A DNA stretch of 10,792 nt, taken from an uncultured Bacteroides sp. (GTDB lineage Bacteria; Bacteroidota; Bacteroidia; Bacteroidales; Bacteroidaceae). How positions within the stretch are numbered: position 1 is the first letter of the stretch; every line of letters starts with the position of its first letter. Positions 8,501 to 10,792 of the stretch are shown piece by piece. The translations under genes and the position numbers were made by a program. Location of the stretch: the NCBI GenBank assembly GCA_900551645.1, contig URWP01000082.1, positions 1 through 10,792 of the forward strand. The letters run 5' to 3'. The notes under the pieces are model-generated. The model saw only the letters and a list, made by a program, of their open reading frames with translations. It did not search any database and was not told the origin of the DNA.

Positions 8501-9359
8501 CATAGGATCTAATGAATAATTCTGACGTGAACGGTGCGGAATTGGTCAAATCGTTGTCGATGAGCTTGTCTGCCGATGTGATATTGTGTTTACTAATAGT
8601 CGGTGTTCCCCCTGTCCAATAACTGTTGAACTGCGTCTCGGATGTAGCGCGGATTTCTGGGTTCTCGCCCACAAAGGCATATTTCACAGCCAAAGCTATA
8701 TTGGATGCAACGGTAGCATCAACTCCGGTGAAACTCATGCGCACCTCATTGAATGGTTTGCTTGCATTGAAGGAAAGTACACGGTCTGCTACGGAATTAC
8801 CTACATTGAACGACAGCAGATCAAGTTTGAGTGTCGTTGTTTCATCGGCAGTATATACGGATTCTTGCTTTTGCCCGTTAAGATAGGTTTCTAATGTCAG
8901 TCCTTTAAGAAGGCTGAGATCAAGCAATTTAGCACCGCCTGCTTCAGTATCCTTATACACAAATCCTACTTTCTGACCGGAAGCATATACATGATAAAGG
9001 TCCTTGACCGACACAATGGGCGTGTATGCAACGCCCGCGCTGATAGCCGCAGGAATATTGCAAGCATTGGTTATATCGGTATCCACAATGTTATCCAACG
9101 CCCCGTTGCTAACGCCGATTACATTGACGGTAGAGGAATTGATTTCGTTGATTACACGTCCCGGTCCAACAATAGGCACGCGGCAGTTATCACTCTTCCA
9201 TGTCCCATCGGCTTGCTGTATTAGACCACCGGGGACAGTCACCTCAATTGCAGCGCGGCTATTCAGTCGTTCTGGTTGTGGTCCGTAGTCAAGTTCGTTA
9301 TCAGTACACGAACTGAGAATGACGGCAGCAAGCATCACCGTTGTTAATACTCTGTTCAT
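5580..9359 (-). CDS. Large modular surface lipoprotein, probable fimbrial tip or accessory adhesin
   Basis: This 1259-residue protein starts with a lipoprotein signal ending in LSSC (Cys18), then TDNELDYG and SRAA (Arg35). Four related modules of about 130 residues follow at roughly 87-230, 262-388, 515-648 and 692-816. Each has a VDxxxxN-like opening, a VGFVY/TGFVV strand, an LLDLS-like strand and a KPFNEVR/QPFDRIE strand; the openings recall jelly-roll (F5/8-like) folds. An Ig-like spacer sits at about 395-475, and an acidic thrombospondin-type-3-like calcium motif, DSDGDGIPDCADTDDDGD, at 818-835. The C-terminal part has a TGWNEWENWTDG segment (936-947) and motifs LLSAPLQEMYTGD, MGNPF and APMEAFFIV, which I know from large Bacteroidetes surface proteins. 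It ends in the basic tail KHKVTKKSRR. Length is like Mfa5, the P. gingivalis tip protein, but I see no von Willebrand A domain. No good ribosome site precedes the ATG. Surface exposure is near certain; the tip role is inference. Confidence 0.75.
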   Translation of the reverse strand: MNRVLTTVMLAAVILSSCTDNELDYGPQPERLNSRAAIEVTVPGGLIQQADGTWKSDNCRVPIVGPGRVINEINSSTVNVIGVSNGALDNIVDTDITNACNIPAAISAGVAYTPIVSVKDLYHVYASGQKVGFVYKDTEAGGAKLLDLSLLKGLTLETYLNGQKQESVYTADETTTLKLDLLSFNVGNSVADRVLSFNASKPFNEVRMSFTGVDATVASNIALAVKYAFVGENPEIRATSETQFNSYWTGGTPTISKHNITSADKLIDNDLTNSAPFTSELFIRSYARINLKRSISAGTEVGFYYSTNKVLGLDLFGQAAPTLTSYDANNKEVEESTPATSLLSLSLIGFSGQTLTNMVTTQECSQIEFTHPAGLLNLGGMNVYYAYVREGVRLDPSNYFTFGDDVTYNYSYRLPETTEGNVTYTILSEPYGSNPSVQNGNILTGMSHDGAYRVQAFYTAPDGRQLSHTATIMHKSVGENAGCNKAITAASHGAYAVEALGWKGCLLCLFNGSNNMNNVVDQNPDNYATSNQLASVLEWNPVAAFKMNTPVSAAGKIRTGFVVQANTMLLDLSALSFFKIKLYDGDNLINNDVTTGNSSVHLSLIGSANDKVRLSVETDQPFDRIELWRKGVADVLSSMRIYSIFYEDPSCDESSGMGGCMELMTNLKDDLQIDYNKTLIGAGLLSVGNTFKDLDYLLDGSMETGALLNDGVSLGGSTIALKFRKQKANQSIGLVFGNMGDLLSVNLSKVGELKVYNGDTQVASTADFDILGASLISHGGYTYIEVTPEQEFDRIEFTVGGLQLLNTSKICGVFIRPDSDGDGIPDCADTDDDGDKLEIEDATFHTCYGNVLNIPVNGTPEYSELSIWCYNSENKKDITINATISGGQIVIPARALPVGRYTLYIYSADSSQLLAYDVNAIIHPQVTTWKTNAASTGWNEWENWTDGSPWSCTNVIIPANAKQYPELASNEKNYCRNIHFESGAEVVGTHHLTMGGKVFVDKTLQGGHYYLLSAPLQEMYTGDMFISPNANWGKDKYFTVLSADNYKEIRNQPIVYQHFWNGVAIEKDEELNGTDVGTARWSTDFNAVNTKYAVGQGFLFKAGSSNNRNNYTFRFPKEHSRYFYFRSNGTSTGKSESIDRTVANIGRFAMSIPRKVTLNNREGGKTFLMGNPFMTHINVAKLMEANSEIEEIRVCSGSSYNKDATIESQTVSSKDNSNLLVAPMEAFFIVTKGETKSLEITLNENMLMQKHKVTKKSRR
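5583..5589 (-). promoter_or_regulatory. Ribosome binding site inside the end of the 1259-residue gene
   Basis: AAGGAGA overlaps the last Ser-Arg-Arg codons of the upstream gene and lies five bases before the ATG at 5577. Stop and start are separated by two bases. This layout favours translational coupling and a fixed ratio of the two proteins. Confidence 0.6.
6912..9101 (-). repeat. Four diverged protein modules inside the 1259-residue gene
   Basis: The modules lie at about 8670-9101, 8196-8576, 7416-7817 and 6912-7286. Shared signatures in module order are KVGFVY / EVGFYY / RTGFVV / SIGLVF, then LLDLSLL / LGLDLF / LLDLSAL / LLSVNLS, then KPFNEVRM / ECSQIEFT / QPFDRIEL / QEFDRIEF. The first two are nearly adjacent; the third is separated from them by an Ig-like spacer. 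Divergence is too high for a recent DNA duplication; this is protein-level repetition. Confidence 0.65.
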
Positions 9360-9375
9360 ATATGTATATTGTTTT

Positions 9376-9384
9376 CAAATTATA
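9376..9384 (-). promoter_or_regulatory. Weak candidate -7 element before the adhesin gene
   Basis: TATAATTTG on the minus strand resembles the Bacteroides -7 element TAnnTTTG but with one extra spacer base. It lies 16 bases before the ATG at 9359. The only upstream partner is an ATTG at about 23 bases, longer than the usual spacing. A secondary promoter here would explain expression beyond the hairpin, but the match is poor. Confidence 0.2.
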
Positions 9385-9426
9385 ATCTTCTTTGGTGGAG
9401 CCTTTTGCAATGACATTAGGGAAAGG

Positions 9427-9669
9427 TTATTCACGTTTCCACGAGGAGCCATAGTCAGACTCAGTAACGACCGTTATATGCGGTCTAAGTAAGCCGCACA
9501 AGGGCGACTTCAAGTCAGGGCATTCAATTGATTTTGCCCAATCTTGGTTAATTATGTTATTTTTATCTATGTATAATTCTCTCTGTTTTCTACTCACAAC
9601 TTTTCTGCGTGAGCTTTGCAGACCATTCGGGCTGCTTCTTGCAACGATGATACAATAATCATCGGTCAT
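9427..9669 (-). CDS. Doubtful 80-codon ORF in the gap after the major fimbrillin
   Basis: An open frame from an ATG at 9669 encodes a hydrophilic, Arg/Ser-rich product beginning MTDDYCIIVARSSPN and ending SSWKRE, with no signal peptide, membrane segment or motif that I recognise. The frame remains open upstream into the hairpin, where only a GTG could start it. There is no ribosome site. All neighbouring proteins are exported lipoproteins, so a cytoplasmic 80-residue product would be out of character. It may be untranslated leader RNA or a decayed gene; I list it because it is the only sizeable same-strand frame in a 397-base gap. Confidence 0.2.
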   Translation of the reverse strand: MTDDYCIIVARSSPNGLQSSRRKVVSRKQRELYIDKNNIINQDWAKSIECPDLKSPLCGLLRPHITVVTESDYGSSWKRE

Positions 9670-9679
9670 ATTGGTTATG

Positions 9680-9721
9680 AACAGCACCCCGAAGCGGTGT
9701 CTGCCGCCTCCGGGTGCTGTT
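9680..9721 (-). terminator. Strong hairpin after the major fimbrillin gene
   Basis: The arms 9680-9697 and 9704-9721 form an 18-pair stem with one mismatch and one G-T pair around a six-base loop. The outer ten pairs, AACAGCACCC with GGGTGCTGTT, are perfect. It starts 35 bases after the fimbrillin stop. No T-tract follows on the minus strand, so it may act as a leaky terminator or as an RNA-stabilising and processing structure. Either would raise shaft-subunit mRNA above that of the downstream genes. Confidence 0.7.
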
Positions 9722-9756
9722 AGGATTTAATCGGGTGAATATACTTGATTCATTGA

Positions 9757-10792
9757 TTAGTCTTCTTCAATACCCATGTTGTGAATAACACCCCAAGCGT
9801 TGTTCAGTATGATTGTAATCTCATTGTTAACGCTCAAGTCAATAGGTTCGTCCGGATCGGGATTTTCGGGGTCAGGTCCATCGGTTGTATCTGCCTTAAG
9901 TTTCTTACCAAATGAGTAGAAGTAGTTGCGGTTCACGTTGAAGACTTTGGTATCATCTTCACCAGCCTGAGTTTTATCAAGAACACCGGTCCAAGTTTTC
10001 AGGTCATTGCCGTTTTCATCACACAAGGCAATGGTAAATGTAGCCTTACCGTCCATTTTTGCAAAGGGAACGAGGAAGCAACCGCCAAGGAGTGAATTAG
10101 CCTCTGTTTTGAGGTTAGTTTCATTCTTGCCTGCCCAGTTGTAGATACCGTCAACAACTGTTACACCGTCAGTAGGAATTTCAAGATCCAGAACTGTAAC
10201 TTTTTCTGTACCGGCAGTGCCACACTGGTTCTGCAACTCAAGTGACGGAATGTTGTAGGCAGTATTGCTTGAAGAAGCATACACGCGAACAGATTTAACC
10301 ATTGCTTCACCTACTTTTTCAGGGATATTCTTGAAATAACCAAGAACACCAGCAACTTCACGGCGCATTTCTACCTGAACAGGTGTTGTGCTGATTTTGC
10401 CTTTGTCGTTAGTGTTGAAGACTTTTTCTCCGGCAAAGATTTCTTCAACATCTTCTCCATCGTTAGGAGTTGCAACAGCAAGAGCGGCAGTCCAGTCAAG
10501 AGTTGTTGTCAACTCTTTTTTGTAACCATAGGCAACCAACTTGTACTCTGCGTTCTTGTCAAGGTTCTTCAACTTGACGGTCTTGGTAGTCTTGTTGTCG
10601 GTTGTACCGGGAGAAACGGCACTTTGGGTTTCCCAATTGCTGATTGCCCAACCTTCGGTAAGGTCTGTGGTAACACCGGTTGCAGCCACCCAGTTTCCAC
10701 CGTCTTTCTTGAAGAGCTTGAGCTCAACATCCGTTACCTCGCTGTACGCCTCAGAACTGTATACCGGACGTTCGGCACGCGATTCAGTACCG
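9757..10792 (-). CDS. Major FimA/Mfa1-type fimbrillin (N-terminus outside the window)
   Basis: The frame is open to the right edge, giving 344 visible residues; signal peptide and lipid Cys are missing. The visible part begins GTESRAERPVYSSEAY, where SRA is the probable clipping site, as in FimA and Mfa1 where an Arg-specific protease cuts before an Ala. Typical family features follow: KNLDKNAEYKLVAYGY, RREVAGVLGYFKNIPEK (visible residues about 143-159), NRNYFYSFGKKLKAD, a Pro/Asp/Glu-rich linker, and the last strand NNEITIILNNAW, likely the donor strand inserted into the next subunit. The role as major subunit is inferred from first position in the visible operon, the strong hairpin directly after it, and codon use. 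Lys is often AAG, Val and Ala often GTT and GCT, and Arg in the core motif CGC/CGT, unlike the more mixed use downstream. An internal GTG at 10689 is not the start, because good family sequence continues upstream of it. Confidence 0.82.
   Translation of the reverse strand, partial: GTESRAERPVYSSEAYSEVTDVELKLFKKDGGNWVAATGVTTDLTEGWAISNWETQSAVSPGTTDNKTTKTVKLKNLDKNAEYKLVAYGYKKELTTTLDWTAALAVATPNDGEDVEEIFAGEKVFNTNDKGKISTTPVQVEMRREVAGVLGYFKNIPEKVGEAMVKSVRVYASSSNTAYNIPSLELQNQCGTAGTEKVTVLDLEIPTDGVTVVDGIYNWAGKNETNLKTEANSLLGGCFLVPFAKMDGKATFTIALCDENGNDLKTWTGVLDKTQAGEDDTKVFNVNRNYFYSFGKKLKADTTDGPDPENPDPDEPIDLSVNNEITIILNNAWGVIHNMGIEED

Larger units (their letters stand above)
9360..9756. other. 397-base gap between major fimbrillin and adhesin genes
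   Basis: By far the longest gap in the fimbrial set. In transcription order it holds a strong hairpin just after the fimbrillin stop, a doubtful 80-codon ORF, two small alternative stems at 9469-9485 and 9479-9498, and an A+T-rich stretch before the adhesin start. I see no RNA gene or insertion-sequence end. Together this suggests a control region that separates shaft-subunit output from the rest of the operon. Confidence 0.5.

Noticed and set aside
8586..9288. Plus-strand frames of 77-102 codons opposite the adhesin N-terminal half
   Set aside because: They are shadows of the repetitive beta-rich coding sequence; the opposite frame has signal peptide and repeated modules.
1684..9359. Possible SusC/SusD-type nutrient uptake locus
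   Set aside because: There is no TonB-dependent receptor or SusD-like protein; the conserved VAG motifs and C-terminal strands point to fimbriae.
9427..9687. Extension of the gap ORF to a GTG at 9687
   Set aside because: That start would lie inside the arm of the strong hairpin and has no ribosome site.
1..10792. CRISPR arrays, tRNA or rRNA genes, insertion sequence ends
   Set aside because: No regularly spaced direct repeats, cloverleaf-like sequence or paired terminal repeats with transposase were seen on either strand.

Overview
The window looks like a Bacteroidales chromosome or mobile element (Bacteroides, Phocaeicola, Parabacteroides or a relative). The evidence is moderate A+T content, short Bacteroidetes-type lipoprotein signal peptides followed by acidic residues, and genes of the FimA/Mfa1 fimbria class, which is largely confined to this order. 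All convincing genes lie on the minus strand, so the locus reads from right to left.

In transcription order, the right edge (9757-10792) holds most of a FimA/Mfa1-type fimbrillin missing its N-terminus, very likely the major shaft subunit. It is followed by a strong GC-rich hairpin (9680-9721) and a 397-base gap holding only a doubtful small ORF. Next come four tightly packed lipoprotein genes. They are a 1259-residue multi-domain surface protein (5580-9359, probably tip or accessory adhesin), a second fimbrillin-family protein of 437 residues (4264-5577), a 311-residue Mfa2/FimB-like protein (3295-4230), and a 530-residue Mfa2/FimB-related protein with a long helical insertion (1684-3276). 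Gaps of 2, 33 and 18 bases between them argue for one polycistronic unit. The hairpin after the first gene would let the shaft subunit be made in excess.

To the left lies a 234-base stretch (1450-1683) with a hairpin and a 38-codon ORF carrying a Cys/His-rich N-terminus. It is followed by a sensor histidine kinase that runs off the left edge (1449-1) and has no usable ATG, so it probably starts at TTG. Over its visible 483 residues the kinase closely resembles, from memory, RteA of the CTnDOT-type conjugative transposons, where the operon is tetQ-rteA-rteB. A fimbrial operon directly upstream of an RteA-like kinase suggests cargo on a CTnDOT-family integrative and conjugative element. No integrase, tetQ or transfer gene is visible to prove this.

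The model, mostly inferred from the P. gingivalis Fim and Mfa systems, is as follows. All subunits leave the cell as lipoproteins, fimbrillins are clipped after an Arg by a trypsin-like protease, and C-terminal strands then fill the exposed grooves. One or both Mfa2/FimB-like proteins anchor the fibre, and the 1259-residue protein is displayed at or near its tip.
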